A DNA stretch of 12,365 bases. Source: Accumulibacter sp. (GTDB taxonomy: Bacteria; Pseudomonadota; Gammaproteobacteria; Burkholderiales; Rhodocyclaceae). The stretch covers positions 1,735 to 14,099 of the forward strand of contig DPSD01000585.1 in NCBI GenBank assembly GCA_003538495.1, read 5' to 3'. Position 1 is the stretch's first letter. The number at the start of each line of letters is the position of its first letter. Positions 1 through 7,973 of this stretch are shown here, one piece after another. Position numbers and translations under genes: made by a program. A model generated the notes under the pieces. It was given only the letters and a program-made list of their open reading frames with translations, ran no database searches and was not told the origin of the DNA.

Positions 1-1267
1 GGATCGCCGGCAGCGATTCGTCGCAGGTACACAACTGGCCGGCGAAGCGCTTGACGATGAAGCCGGCCGCGCGGCTGGCGATGTTCACGAACTTGCCGAC
101 CAGATCCGAATTGACCCGGGCGATGAAGTCGTCAAGGTTGAGGTCGATGTCCTCCATCGAGCTCGACAGCTTGGCCGCGTAGTAGTAGCGCAGCCACTCC
201 GGGTCGAGGCCCTGTGCCAGATAGCTCTCGGCGGTGATGAAAGTGCCCCGCGACTTCGACATCTTGGCGCCATCGACGGTCAGGAAGCCGTGCGCGAAGA
301 TCTTGCTTGGCGTCCGATAACCGGCGTGTTGCAGCTCGGCCGGCCAGAACAGCGCGTGGAAGTAGAGGATGTCCTTACCGATGAAGTGGTACAGCTCGGT
401 GGTCGAATCCGGGCCCCAGTATTCGTCGAAATCAAGGCCTTCGCGGGCGCACAGATTCTTGAACGCTCCCATGTAGCCGATCGGCGCATCGAGCCAGACG
501 TAGAAGTACTTGCCCGGCGCACCGGGAATCTCGAAGCCGAAATACGGCGCTTCGCGCGAGATGTCCCAGTCCGTCAGCTTGCTCTCGCCGACTTCTCCCA
601 GCCACTCCTGCAGCTTGTTCGCTGCCTCGCTCTGCAGGCGGCCTTCGCCCTGCGTCCAGCGCCGCAGAAAGCCCTGGCAGCGGCGGTCGGAGAGTCGGAA
701 GAAGTAGTGCTCGGATTGCCGCAACTCTGGCTTGGCGCCGGAAACGACCGAATAGGGGTTGTGCAGCTCGTTGGCGGTGTACGCCGCGCCGCAGTTCTCG
801 CAGTTGTCGCCGTACTGGTCGCGCGCGCCACACTTCGGGCAGTCGCCCTTGATGTAGCGATCGGGCAGAAACATCCGCTTGAGCGGGTCGTAATACTGCT
901 CGATGACGCGCGTCTCGATCAGCCCGGCGGCCTGCAGGCGGGCGTAGATTTCGTTGGCGCAGGCGCGGGTTTCCTCGGAATGCGTGCTGTAGTAGTTGTC
1001 GAAGCCGACGTGAAAGCCGGCGAAGTCGCGGGTGTGCTCGGCATGAACGCGCTCGATCAGCGCCTCCGGCGTGATCCCTTCCTTCTCCGCGCGCAGCATG
1101 ACTGGCGTGCCGTGGGTGTCGTCGGCACAAACGTACCAGCACTGGTGGCCGCGAATCTTCTGAAAACGAACCCAGATGTCGGTCTGGATGTATTCGACCA
1201 GATGACCAAGATGGATCGCGCCGTTGGCATACGGCAGGGCGGAGGTGACGAGGATCTTGCGGCTCAT
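1..1267 (-). CDS. metG: Methionyl-tRNA synthetase, N-terminal 422 residues (runs off the left edge)
   Basis: MetG charges tRNA-Met with methionine in the cytoplasm, using ATP. The reading frame starts at the ATG at 1267 with [16 protein letters not shown] and stays open to the window edge, so the 3' part of the gene is missing. Visible class I signatures are the HIGH-type motif HLGH at residues 19-22 and the KMSKS loop at about 335-339. A zinc knuckle has Cys143, Cys146, Cys156 and Cys159 in the CPKC...CENC arrangement, with the same spacing as E. coli MetG. Full-length bacterial MetG of this type is about 670-720 residues, so the anticodon-binding and C-terminal dimerisation parts lie outside. 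The gene follows the polysaccharide genes on the same strand after 143 bases, with its own candidate -10 element, so it is probably a separate housekeeping transcription unit. No strong Shine-Dalgarno precedes the ATG. Confidence 0.97.
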   Translation of the reverse strand, partial: MSRKILVTSALPYANGAIHLGHLVEYIQTDIWVRFQKIRGHQCWYVCADDTHGTPVMLRAEKEGITPEALIERVHAEHTRDFAGFHVGFDNYYSTHSEETRACANEIYARLQAAGLIETRVIEQYYDPLKRMFLPDRYIKGDCPKCGARDQYGDNCENCGAAYTANELHNPYSVVSGAKPELRQSEHYFFRLSDRRCQGFLRRWTQGEGRLQSEAANKLQEWLGEVGESKLTDWDISREAPYFGFEIPGAPGKYFYVWLDAPIGYMGAFKNLCAREGLDFDEYWGPDSTTELYHFIGKDILYFHALFWPAELQHAGYRTPSKIFAHGFLTVDGAKMSKSRGTFITAESYLAQGLDPEWLRYYYAAKLSSSMEDIDLNLDDFIARVNSDLVGKFVNIASRAAGFIVKRFAGQLCTCDESLPAI

Positions 1268-1296
1268 GGCGCTTGGCGCAATCGGGGCAAAGCGGC

Positions 1297-1302
1297 ATTC
1301 TA
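1297..1302 (-). promoter_or_regulatory. Candidate -10 element upstream of metG
   Basis: On the minus strand the sequence GATAGAATGCC occurs 30 bases before the metG ATG and contains TAGAAT, a 5-of-6 match to the sigma-70 -10 consensus. Transcription would begin near 1290, giving a leader of about 23 bases. I see no convincing -35 hexamer at the expected distance, so this is a suggestion from one element and its position. Confidence 0.4.
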
Positions 1303-1335
1303 TCAAAGGGGGCGCAGGCTGGGCCGGGATTGGCG

Positions 1336-1365
1336 AGGAAAGCAGCGGCCGTGTGCGGCGCTGCT
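1336..1365 (-). terminator. Possible weak terminator hairpin between capD and metG
   Basis: On the minus strand AGCAGCGCC, a six-base loop (GCACAC) and GGCCGCTGCT can form a GC-rich stem of about nine pairs with one bulged G. It begins 46 bases after the capD stop codon and is followed by TTTCCTC. The T run is short, so this is at best a weak intrinsic terminator. Its position, between the end of the polysaccharide unit and the candidate metG promoter, fits that role. Confidence 0.3.
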
Positions 1366-1410
1366 GCCCCGCTGGCGGCGGTCGCGGTCTCGCCGCGCTG
1401 GCGCCGACTG

Positions 1411-3333
1411 CTACGTCTGCATGGCGCCAGCAGCAGTCTGGGGGCTGCAGTCCGGGTCGCCGGCGACGCGCATCAGCATGGCCCGCACGGCTTCTTCGTC
1501 GCGGTCGCGCAGCGCTGCACGCAATTGTTCGATGAGCGCGGCCAGGGGCTCCGGATCGAGCGACGGCTCGTCGGCTTTCATGATCTTGGGGTGACTGGTG
1601 GCGACCGCGTTGCTGCTGGCGATCAACAGCTCCTCGTAGAGTTTTTCACCAGGGCGCAGGCCGGTGATGATGATCTCGATATCGCCTTCGGGGTTGTCGT
1701 CGTCGCGAACCGTATAACCAGCCAGACGAATCATGTTGCGCGCCAGGTCGACGATCCGTACCGGGTCGCCCATGTCGAGCAGAAAGATTTCGCCACCGCT
1801 GGCCAGACTGCCGGTCTGGATGACCAATTGCACCGCTTCATGGATGGACATGAAGTAGCGGGTGACGTCGGCATGGGTGACGGTCACCGGGCCACTCTGG
1901 GCGATCTGTTCCTTGAACAGTGGAATGACCGAGCCCGAAGACCCCAGGACGTTGCCGAAGCGTACGGCGCAGAATCGCTGTCCGGTCCCGCGCGCCGCCG
2001 CCTGCCTGGCGAACCCCTGGACAACGAGTTCCGCCCAGCGCTTGCTGGCGCCCATGATGTTGGTCGGGCGAACGGCCTTGTCGGTGGAGATCAGTACAAA
2101 GGTTTCGACTCCGGCGTCAAATGCCGCGCTGGCCAGCGTCAGGGTGCCCAGGACGTTGTTGCACGCTCCGGCCAGGACGTTGGCCTCGACCATTGGCACG
2201 TGCTTGTGCGCGGCAGCGTGGTAAATGGTCGCGATCCGGTGCCTGACCAGCAAACGCGATACCAGACCGGCGTCGCCCACCGAGCCAAGACAGGGCACCA
2301 ACTCGCAACCCAGAACGCCTTGCAGGACGCGGTGGATCTGGTACAGCGCATGCTCGCTGGCTTCGAGCAGGATTACGCTGCGCGGTTGCAGGGCGGCGAT
2401 CTGCCGACACAGCTCGGAGCCAATCGAGCCGCCGGCGCCGGTGACCAGCACCGCCTTGCCGGTGATGCAGCGCCCGAGCAGGGTTGGGTCAGCCGCCACC
2501 GGGTCGCGACCGAGCAGGTCACCGATGTCGACTTCGCGGACCATGTTGACCAGGTGCCGGCCGTTGGCAATATCGGTCAGCGCCGGCAGGATGCGCACCC
2601 GCACCGGGTGGTGCTCGAGGAAGGCCACCACTTCACGGCGGCGGGCGCTGGACACAGACGGCAGGGTGACGATCACGTCGTGGATATCGAAGCGTTCAAG
2701 CAGCGTCGACAGGTGCGCCGGCGGATAGACCCGCAAGCCACCGACGTCCTTGCCGTGCAGCGCCTGGTCGTCGTCGAGGAAGCCCGCCGGGAACAGCTCC
2801 CGCCCGCGGCGCAAGGACTCCGCCAGTTGCCGCCCGGCGTCGCCGGCGCCGTAGATCAGCACCTGTTTGCCCGAAAAGCGGCTGCGCGTAGGCAACCACA
2901 GCAGCCAGCGCGCGCCGAAGCGTGAACCCGCCACCAGCGCGAAGCCGATCAGCCAGTAGAGCAGCGGCACCGCCCGCGGTACGCCCTGCAGGCCGGTCAT
3001 CTGGGTCATGAAGGCCAATACCGCCCACAGCAGCGCGGCCAGCGACATGCCCTTGAGCACCGACCACAGCGCCTGCTCGCCGAGGTAGCGGATCACCGAG
3101 CGGTAGAGTCCCAGCTTGAGGAAGACCGGCATCGCCAGGATCGGTGCGACGACCATCAACAGGACTTGCGAACGGTTCGGGACGAACCATTCGCCCAGGC
3201 GCACGGCGTACGCCGCCCAGACGGCAAAGGCCAGAACCAGCGCATCCGCCAGCAGCATCAGGCCCTGCTTGGTCGGACGGGTCATCAGCACCAGGTAACT
3301 GGAGATGCCCGCGGGAAGGCGCCAGCGGGTCAT
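1411..3333 (-). CDS. Membrane-anchored nucleotide-sugar 4,6-dehydratase, CapD/WbpM/FlaA1 family
   Basis: This 640-residue protein matches the full-length two-domain WbpM/PglF family, which converts UDP-GlcNAc to a UDP-4-keto-6-deoxy sugar for O-antigen or capsule synthesis at the inner membrane. The N-terminal 145 residues carry about four hydrophobic segments. A first Rossmann-like domain has GAGDAG at 162-167. The catalytic SDR domain has TGAGGSIG at 298-305, STDK at 416-419 and MGASK at 427-431. Methionine replaces the usual SDR tyrosine, as reported for WbpM-type dehydratases (S-M-K rather than S-Y-K). [12 protein letters not shown] at 558-569 is a family hallmark. The chosen ATG overlaps the stop of the upstream SDR gene as ATGA and has GAGGA upstream. 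A second ATG at 3285 (MTRPTKQG) would give a more conventional N-terminus. It is probably cotranscribed with the SDR and GT2 genes. Confidence 0.93.
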   Translation of the reverse strand: MTRWRLPAGISSYLVLMTRPTKQGLMLLADALVLAFAVWAAYAVRLGEWFVPNRSQVLLMVVAPILAMPVFLKLGLYRSVIRYLGEQALWSVLKGMSLAALLWAVLAFMTQMTGLQGVPRAVPLLYWLIGFALVAGSRFGARWLLWLPTRSRFSGKQVLIYGAGDAGRQLAESLRRGRELFPAGFLDDDQALHGKDVGGLRVYPPAHLSTLLERFDIHDVIVTLPSVSSARRREVVAFLEHHPVRVRILPALTDIANGRHLVNMVREVDIGDLLGRDPVAADPTLLGRCITGKAVLVTGAGGSIGSELCRQIAALQPRSVILLEASEHALYQIHRVLQGVLGCELVPCLGSVGDAGLVSRLLVRHRIATIYHAAAHKHVPMVEANVLAGACNNVLGTLTLASAAFDAGVETFVLISTDKAVRPTNIMGASKRWAELVVQGFARQAAARGTGQRFCAVRFGNVLGSSGSVIPLFKEQIAQSGPVTVTHADVTRYFMSIHEAVQLVIQTGSLASGGEIFLLDMGDPVRIVDLARNMIRLAGYTVRDDDNPEGDIEIIITGLRPGEKLYEELLIASSNAVATSHPKIMKADEPSLDPEPLAALIEQLRAALRDRDEEAVRAMLMRVAGDPDCSPQTAAGAMQT

Positions 3334-4226
3334 CTCGCCAGGTCCTCGCTGGTCGGAGCGAACACCCTCGGCGAAAACCCGAAATCGCGAACCGCGTCGC
3401 TGTGATCGAACACCAGGTCGCTGTTCATGCGCTCGGCCATTGCCGTCGACCAGTGCCGGTAGCGCGGCAGGCAGCGTATCAGGGCAACGGCACCGCCGAA
3501 AGCCCATAAAGGTACCCGCAGCAGGTGCGGCTGGCGGCCGAGCGCGGCAAAGACCTGCTCGACCATCTGCCGGTAGGCGACGGTACTGCCACCGGAAATG
3601 TTGTACGCGCGATTCGCGGTCGCCGGCGCGCGCAAGGCCGCCAGGCAGGCGGTGGCGACGTCCTGCGCGTGAATCGGCTGGCGCAGACCGTGTGCGCTGC
3701 CGAGCAGCGGAAAGAAACCGAAGCGGCGTATGATGCGGGCGATTTCGCAGAGGTTCTTGTCGCGACCGAGGCCATGGATCAGCGTCGGGCGCAGGATCAC
3801 CCACTCCACTCCTCGACTCTCCGCCCAGGTCTGAAAGCGGCTTTCCGCGTCAGCCAGGCGACGCGCCACGGCGTTCTCGTGCGGGTCGGCCGAGTCCTGC
3901 TTGGTGAAGCGACTGGTCGAAGACAGCGCCAGCACGCGCCGTGCCTGATGCGTTTCCAGGAGCGCGAAATGCTCTGGCAGCACCCAGACTGGCGCGGCAC
4001 AGATCCAGCAGCGCGGGCTGCCGCCGTCCTCCGGGTTCGAGGCGTGCGATGAGCGGGAGCGCGGGTCCGGCAATTGGCGCCATTCGACAGCTCCGCCCGG
4101 TGGATCGACGCGCGGGCTCCGCGAGTACGCCTGCGCCTGCCGACCCGCTTGTGCCAGTTGCGCCAACAGGCATTCGCCAACCGGGCTGGTCGCGCCGAGG
4201 ACGCCGACGGGCGGTTCAGCCGGCAC
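3330..4226 (-). CDS. Atypical extended SDR, NAD-dependent epimerase/dehydratase-like protein
   Basis: This 298-residue protein has an N-terminal dinucleotide-binding motif, GVLGATSPVG, at residues 8-17, and later extended-SDR features: ILRPTLIHGLGRDKN, a QPIHAQDVA segment and YNISGG. It belongs with NAD(P)-binding sugar epimerases and dehydratases, but the substrate cannot be read from sequence. The classical catalytic YxxxK is not visible: the serine segment LSSTSRFTK has no tyrosine in the expected place, so it may be an altered epimerase or a reductase-like member. The GTG start is chosen because GGGGA lies six bases upstream and because the recognisable fold begins there; longer frames to 4448 read the GT2 gene out of frame. 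It overlaps the GT2 gene by 11 bases and the capD gene by 4, so translational coupling is likely. Confidence 0.85.
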   Translation of the reverse strand: MPAEPPVGVLGATSPVGECLLAQLAQAGRQAQAYSRSPRVDPPGGAVEWRQLPDPRSRSSHASNPEDGGSPRCWICAAPVWVLPEHFALLETHQARRVLALSSTSRFTKQDSADPHENAVARRLADAESRFQTWAESRGVEWVILRPTLIHGLGRDKNLCEIARIIRRFGFFPLLGSAHGLRQPIHAQDVATACLAALRAPATANRAYNISGGSTVAYRQMVEQVFAALGRQPHLLRVPLWAFGGAVALIRCLPRYRHWSTAMAERMNSDLVFDHSDAVRDFGFSPRVFAPTSEDLAR

Positions 4227-5136
4227 GGGCCATCCCCAGCTTCCGGCAGCCGTGGCGAACGCTGTAGTAACCGGCAAGCATGGCGAATCGCAGCCACACC
4301 CCCGCCACCACCAGCCACCACAGCAGGCCGGGGTAGCGCTGACGGTAGAACTTGCGATAGAAGCGCAGCATGCCGTGGTGCTTGTGCCACTCGACGAAGA
4401 TCGGTCGGCTGCGACTGCAGCCACCCCACACGTGCAGCACGCGCGCACCGGGAACGAACATCACCCGCCAGCCCTTCTGCGAGAATCGCATGCACCAGTC
4501 GAGATCCTCGCAGTGGAGGAAATAGGCCTCGTCCCACAGCCCGACGTCGTCGATGGCTGCGCGCTTGACCAGCATGCAGGCACCGGAGATCGCTTCGACC
4601 GCAACCGCTTTCGCAGGGAGTGGCGATTGGTGCAGGAGGAAGTCGGGAAACAGGCGCGGCGAGACCCGTTGCAGCCAGGACAAGCCAAAGGCGCGAAAGA
4701 AGGCGCGTCCGGGCGTCGGGAACGTCCGCCGGCCGCCCGGTTGCTCCGAGCCATCGGGATTGCAGAGCATGCCGCCGACCATGCCGACCCGCTCGTCGTC
4801 GTCAAAGACCGCGAGCATCCGCGACAAGGCCTGTGAATCGAGTGTCGCGTCCGGGTTGAAGAACAGCAGGTAGTCCGCCGTGGACGCCAGAGCGCCGATG
4901 TTGCACGCCGCCGAAAAACCGAGATTGCGGTCGTTACGAATGATCTTCAGCGTGCCGGCCGCGACGGACAGGCCTTCCAGACGCGCGACGCTGTCATCGG
5001 ACGAGCGATTATCGACCACGATAATCTGGTGAACCTCATCTATCAGCAGCGAGCGAACGCAGTCGACCAGCAGGCCGCCAGCGTTGTAATTGACAACAAT
5101 CACGTCGACAGCGGCGGCTCGTCCTGGAGAACTCAC
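4216..5136 (-). CDS. Glycosyltransferase family 2, rhamnosyltransferase-like
   Basis: This 306-residue GT-A enzyme should transfer a nucleotide-activated sugar to a growing lipid-linked glycan on the cytoplasmic face of the inner membrane. Motifs in order are VNYN at 15-18, VDNRSSD at 41-47, RNLGFSAACN at 70-79, the metal/nucleotide site FNPDA at 93-97, SGACMLVKR at 184-192 and the acceptor-site acidic motif HCEDLDW at 208-214. The pattern resembles WbbL-type rhamnosyltransferases, although donor specificity cannot be assigned. The C-terminal 40 residues include an amphipathic or hydrophobic stretch (LLWWLVVAGVWLRFAML) that may associate with the membrane. The start is a GTG with a weak AGGT upstream; no better start exists before the first motif. 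It is the first gene of the second unit, behind a 274-base gap with a candidate promoter. Confidence 0.92.
   Translation of the reverse strand: MSSPGRAAAVDVIVVNYNAGGLLVDCVRSLLIDEVHQIIVVDNRSSDDSVARLEGLSVAAGTLKIIRNDRNLGFSAACNIGALASTADYLLFFNPDATLDSQALSRMLAVFDDDERVGMVGGMLCNPDGSEQPGGRRTFPTPGRAFFRAFGLSWLQRVSPRLFPDFLLHQSPLPAKAVAVEAISGACMLVKRAAIDDVGLWDEAYFLHCEDLDWCMRFSQKGWRVMFVPGARVLHVWGGCSRSRPIFVEWHKHHGMLRFYRKFYRQRYPGLLWWLVVAGVWLRFAMLAGYYSVRHGCRKLGMARAG
4233..4237 (-). promoter_or_regulatory. Ribosome binding site that fixes the SDR start
   Basis: GGGGA on the minus strand sits inside the end of the GT2 gene, six bases before the GTG at 4226. It is the best Shine-Dalgarno near any candidate start for the SDR gene and supports the GTG start with an 11-base overlap. 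Confidence 0.55.
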
Positions 5137-5313
5137 GTTGGAATGACCTGCGGGAATTTGGAGAACCTCTGAACAGGCTTCGGCCTATGATGCGTCGGAT
5201 CAAGCATTGCTATCTAGGTGCTACATGAACTGCACGGTCCGCCAGGTGCGCTGGCTGGTGGGCCTTGTTCACGCGGTGCGGGCGCTCCCCGGTAGCACCG
5301 GATGCCGCCGCCC

Positions 5314-5343
5314 ATTGTAGGGCGCCGTGCCTTGCCCCGTAAA
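5314..5343 (-). promoter_or_regulatory. Candidate sigma-70-like promoter for the GT2-SDR-capD unit
   Basis: In the gap between the GT-B and GT2 genes the minus strand carries TTTACG (5338-5343; 4 of 6 to TTGACA), an 18-base spacer, and TACAAT (5314-5319; 5 of 6 to TATAAT). Initiation near 5307 would give an unusually long leader of about 170 bases before the GTG at 5136. The rest of the gap holds a small CCGGT-GCT-ACCGG hairpin (5289-5301), but I recognise no riboswitch or RNA gene. The assignment rests on consensus match and position only. Confidence 0.45.
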
Positions 5344-5363
5344 CATCGCTTGCTTGCCCTCTG

Positions 5364-5409
5364 GCGCATTGATCAACTCAGCGGCCGTTACCAGCACGGA
5401 TCGATGCGC
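5364..5409 (-). repeat. Imperfect inverted repeat just after the GT-B stop codon
   Basis: The arms gcgcattgatc (5364-5374) and gatcgatgcgc (5399-5409) are complementary at 10 of 11 positions and are separated by 24 bases. The repeat begins directly after the TAA of the GT-B gene. No T-run follows on the minus strand and the loop is large, so it is not a canonical intrinsic terminator. It could act as a 3'-end hairpin or a protein-binding site. Confidence 0.4.
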
Positions 5410-5410
5410 T

Positions 5411-6862
5411 TTACCACCAGGATCTCAAGCGCCTGAATCCCCGATAAGCCGCCCGTGCAAGCACCCGCCCCAGGCTCAGCTGACGTTCCATCCATGATGC
5501 GAATTCGTCCGCCTCGACGACGAAATCGTCCGATGCATCGTCAGGCACCGCTTGCTCGCCGGCCGTTCCGTTCAGGATCGCCTGCAGCCGTTCGGGACGA
5601 TGGAAGGTTTCGTACTGCCGGCGGCCAGCCCGGCCGGCCTGCACCAGGTCGCTGACCGTTACGGAACCGCAGTAAGCGAGCAAGTCCTCGGGGAAGCGCC
5701 AGCTGAAAGCCCCACGATAGGCCAGCCCGATCCCGCTCACAACCTTTGAAAAGATGTGCCGATGCAGGGCCAGGGGAATCCCTGCGCCCATCACTTCGAT
5801 CAGCGTCAAGCCGCCGCCGTAGGGAAACGACGCTACGTAGAGATCAACGCGAAATTCGTGCAGCGCTTTCCAGACGCTGGGAACCCAGGGCGTGTAGATG
5901 AAGCGTTCAGCCGGAATTCCCTGGCGCTTCAAGCCACGCCGGATCCTGAACAGCGCCCAGGGGGTCAGGCGACCGATATGGATATGTTTGCCGCCGGTCG
6001 CTTTCAGAAGCTCGGGAACGAGTTCGAGATAACTCACGAAATACGGCACTTCAACCTTGTTCGAGCGGGCCGCCGTGCAGGTGGTGAGCCGGCCAGCGGG
6101 CATGAACGGCCAGTCGCTCGGGCGATCTCCCTTGTCGTCGGCGGTCAGCGGGATGTAGGTGTTGTCGATGCCCAGCACCTCGCGGCAGGTGTGATAACCC
6201 ATCGGGTGCAGGTCGATGTGCTGCAGGTGCGACAAGTGGACGCCCAGGCACAATTGATGGTCGCCGTGATGATAAAAGCTTCCGTCAATCTTCATCGCCG
6301 GCTGCACCGCGGCGACCGCAACGCTGTCCTGATGGTGGTTGAACAGGTAGACCTTGTGCGGTCTGGTCTTCAGCAGGCGGCTTTGCAACCAGGTCAGGCG
6401 CTGCTGGAAATTGCCCGCGCCGGCGCCTTCAAGAAGCACTTTGGAGTGCTTGCCGACACCGTTCAGCAGATAGTCGATATCCGACTTCCCGCCAAGATCG
6501 GTGGCCAGGATCAGATGTCGCGCTTCGGGTTGCGCGGCGATGAAGTCCTCGATGACGCGGGAGTGACCACCCGACTTCTGCAACCTGGTGACGATGTACA
6601 CGACCAGCCGCGACTCGGGCGGGGGATCAGCGGCGTCGCCCGGAGGCGCGCCGATCGCCTCCAGGTTGGCTCTTCCGATTTTCTGGCAGAGCTCGTCGAG
6701 CTTCCTCGACCCATAGACCTGGGAAGTGCACAGCGGCTCGGTAATGATCCGCTCGACAAAGTCGTGGATGGCACGCAGTGCGTGATCCAGTTCACCCTGA
6801 CCGACGGCGATCGCCAGCCGCTCGGTCAGGGAGTGCAGCGACTTGCAGGAATCACTGGCCAA
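5411..6862 (-). CDS. GT-B fold (GT4-like) glycosyltransferase
   Basis: The 483-residue protein reads like a retaining GT-B transferase. The N-terminal region contains VVYIVTRLQKSGGHSRVI (about residues 87-104), the type of donor/acceptor loop seen at the start of GT4 Rossmann domains. The C-terminal region has ASFPYGGGLTLIEVMGAGIP (about 344-363), the E-x7-E-like nucleotide-sugar site. A His-rich segment, YHHGDHQLCLG, at about 197-207 is distinctive and I cannot place it in a named subfamily. The start is uncertain: TTG at 6862 has GGGGA five bases upstream and overlaps the aminotransferase gene by 11 bases, whereas a TTG at 6916 would add 18 unconvincing residues. It is the last gene of the first polysaccharide unit. 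The donor could be the dTDP-aminodideoxy sugar made next door, but that is inference. Confidence 0.82.
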   Translation of the reverse strand: MASDSCKSLHSLTERLAIAVGQGELDHALRAIHDFVERIITEPLCTSQVYGSRKLDELCQKIGRANLEAIGAPPGDAADPPPESRLVVYIVTRLQKSGGHSRVIEDFIAAQPEARHLILATDLGGKSDIDYLLNGVGKHSKVLLEGAGAGNFQQRLTWLQSRLLKTRPHKVYLFNHHQDSVAVAAVQPAMKIDGSFYHHGDHQLCLGVHLSHLQHIDLHPMGYHTCREVLGIDNTYIPLTADDKGDRPSDWPFMPAGRLTTCTAARSNKVEVPYFVSYLELVPELLKATGGKHIHIGRLTPWALFRIRRGLKRQGIPAERFIYTPWVPSVWKALHEFRVDLYVASFPYGGGLTLIEVMGAGIPLALHRHIFSKVVSGIGLAYRGAFSWRFPEDLLAYCGSVTVSDLVQAGRAGRRQYETFHRPERLQAILNGTAGEQAVPDDASDDFVVEADEFASWMERQLSLGRVLARAAYRGFRRLRSWW

Positions 6863-7973
6863 GCATTTCCCCGTCGACAGACGCGAACTTGCGTATCGCG
6901 TCGGCCACGCGCTCAACGTCGGCGAAGGTCATCAGGGGATCCATTGGCAGGCTGAGGACTTCATCGGCCAGCGTCTCGCTGACCGGCAATTGCCGTCCGG
7001 CGAATTCCGGATAGCACCCTTGCCGATGTGGAGGAACCGGATAGTGGATCACCGTCGCTATCCCTTGCTGCTCCAGGTTCGCTTTCAGGGCGTCCCGATT
7101 CTTGCTGCGGATGACATAGAGGTGCCAGACGGGGTCGGCATCGTCGGGTACGGCGGGCAAGGAGATCGCGGTGTTCGCCAGAAGCTGCGAATAGCGGCCT
7201 GCGATCTCGCCGCGACGGGTGTTCCAGCCATCGAGAACAGCCAGTTTCGCCCGCAGAAACGCGGCCTGCAGTTCGTCCAGGCGACTGTTGTAGCCGGCGA
7301 GATCATGCTGGTACTTCACTTTCGAGCCGTAGTTGCGCAACTGCCTGACCTGTTCGGCTATTGCGTCGTCGTCGGTCAGCACGGCGCCACCGTCACCGAG
7401 CGCGCCCAGGTTCTTGCCGGGATAGAAGCTGGTCGCCGCCGCAGCGCCAAGCGAGCCGGCGCGGCGCCCCTTGTAGCGGGCACCTTGCGCCTGCGCGGCA
7501 TCCTCGATCACGATCAGGCCGTGTCTGGCGGCCAGTTCGTTGATTGGATCCATATTCGCCGGCTGCCCGTACAGGTGGACCGGAATGATCGCCCGAGTGC
7601 GCTTGCTGAGCGCTGCGGCAATCAGCCCGGGGTCGATGTTGTGCGTTTCGATGTTCGGCTCGACCGGCACCGGCGTCGCGCCGCACTCGGTCACTGCCAG
7701 CCAGGTGGCGATGAAGGTGTTGGAGGGAACGATGACTTCGTCACCGGGCCCGATGCCGTATGCCCGCAGCAAGAGATGGAGCGCTTCGAGCCCGTTGCCG
7801 ACGCCGATGCAGTGCCGTACCTCGCAGTACCGCGCGAACTCGGCCTCGAAGGCTTCGAGTTCCGGGCCCATGATGAACCAGCCCGAGTCGACGACCCGTC
7901 GATAAGCCTCGTCGAGAGGGTCACGAATCGACCGATGCAGGCGCCCCAGGTCCAGAAACGGAAGCAATCTCAT
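6852..7973 (-). CDS. DegT/DnrJ/EryC1/StrS-family PLP aminotransferase for a dTDP-3-amino sugar (FdtB/QdtB type)
   Basis: This 373-residue sugar aminotransferase should move an amino group, usually from glutamate, onto the 3-keto group of a dTDP-6-deoxyhexos-3-ulose. Visible signatures are the N-terminal PFLDLGRL, the PLP-phosphate region GNGLEALHLLLRA at 59-71, PSNTFIAT at 83-90, EDAAQAQG at 157-164 (Asp158 and Gln161 contacting PLP) and SFYPGKNLGALGDGG at 182-196, with Lys187 as the Schiff-base lysine. The C-terminal VIHYPVPPH (308-316) is typical of the family. Length is normal. The ATG overlaps the ketoisomerase stop as ATGA and has GAGGA seven bases upstream. Adjacency to FdtA/QdtA indicates a 3-amino product; Fuc3N and Qui3N cannot be separated by eye. 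Confidence 0.93.
   Translation of the reverse strand: MRLLPFLDLGRLHRSIRDPLDEAYRRVVDSGWFIMGPELEAFEAEFARYCEVRHCIGVGNGLEALHLLLRAYGIGPGDEVIVPSNTFIATWLAVTECGATPVPVEPNIETHNIDPGLIAAALSKRTRAIIPVHLYGQPANMDPINELAARHGLIVIEDAAQAQGARYKGRRAGSLGAAAATSFYPGKNLGALGDGGAVLTDDDAIAEQVRQLRNYGSKVKYQHDLAGYNSRLDELQAAFLRAKLAVLDGWNTRRGEIAGRYSQLLANTAISLPAVPDDADPVWHLYVIRSKNRDALKANLEQQGIATVIHYPVPPHRQGCYPEFAGRQLPVSETLADEVLSLPMDPLMTFADVERVADAIRKFASVDGEMLGQ
6868..6872 (-). promoter_or_regulatory. Ribosome binding site favouring the TTG start of the GT-B gene
   Basis: GGGGA on the minus strand lies five bases before TTG at 6862, within the last codons of the aminotransferase gene. The arrangement (11-base overlap, GGGGA, non-ATG start) mirrors that of the SDR gene at 4226, which makes this start more believable than the upstream TTG. 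Confidence 0.45.

Noticed and set aside
432..1298. 288-codon minus-strand frame starting MPLCPDC
   Set aside because: It lies inside metG in another frame and is Arg-rich and featureless; the true frame starts at 1267 and has all MetG motifs.
290..1594. 434-codon plus-strand open frame over metG
   Set aside because: It is antisense to a convincing metG frame, resembles no protein family, and long opposite-strand frames are expected at this G+C.
1273..2925. 550-codon plus-strand open frame over capD
   Set aside because: Antisense shadow of the CapD/WbpM gene, low complexity, with no recognisable domain.
5214..5315. 33-codon minus-strand mini-ORF in the leader of the GT2 gene
   Set aside because: Its ATG overlaps the candidate -10 element, its composition is Gly/Pro/Ala-rich as random GC-rich sequence gives, and it has no ribosome binding site.
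5756..6955. 399-codon plus-strand frame
   Set aside because: Antisense to the GT-B glycosyltransferase gene, whose motifs are clear; no family resemblance.
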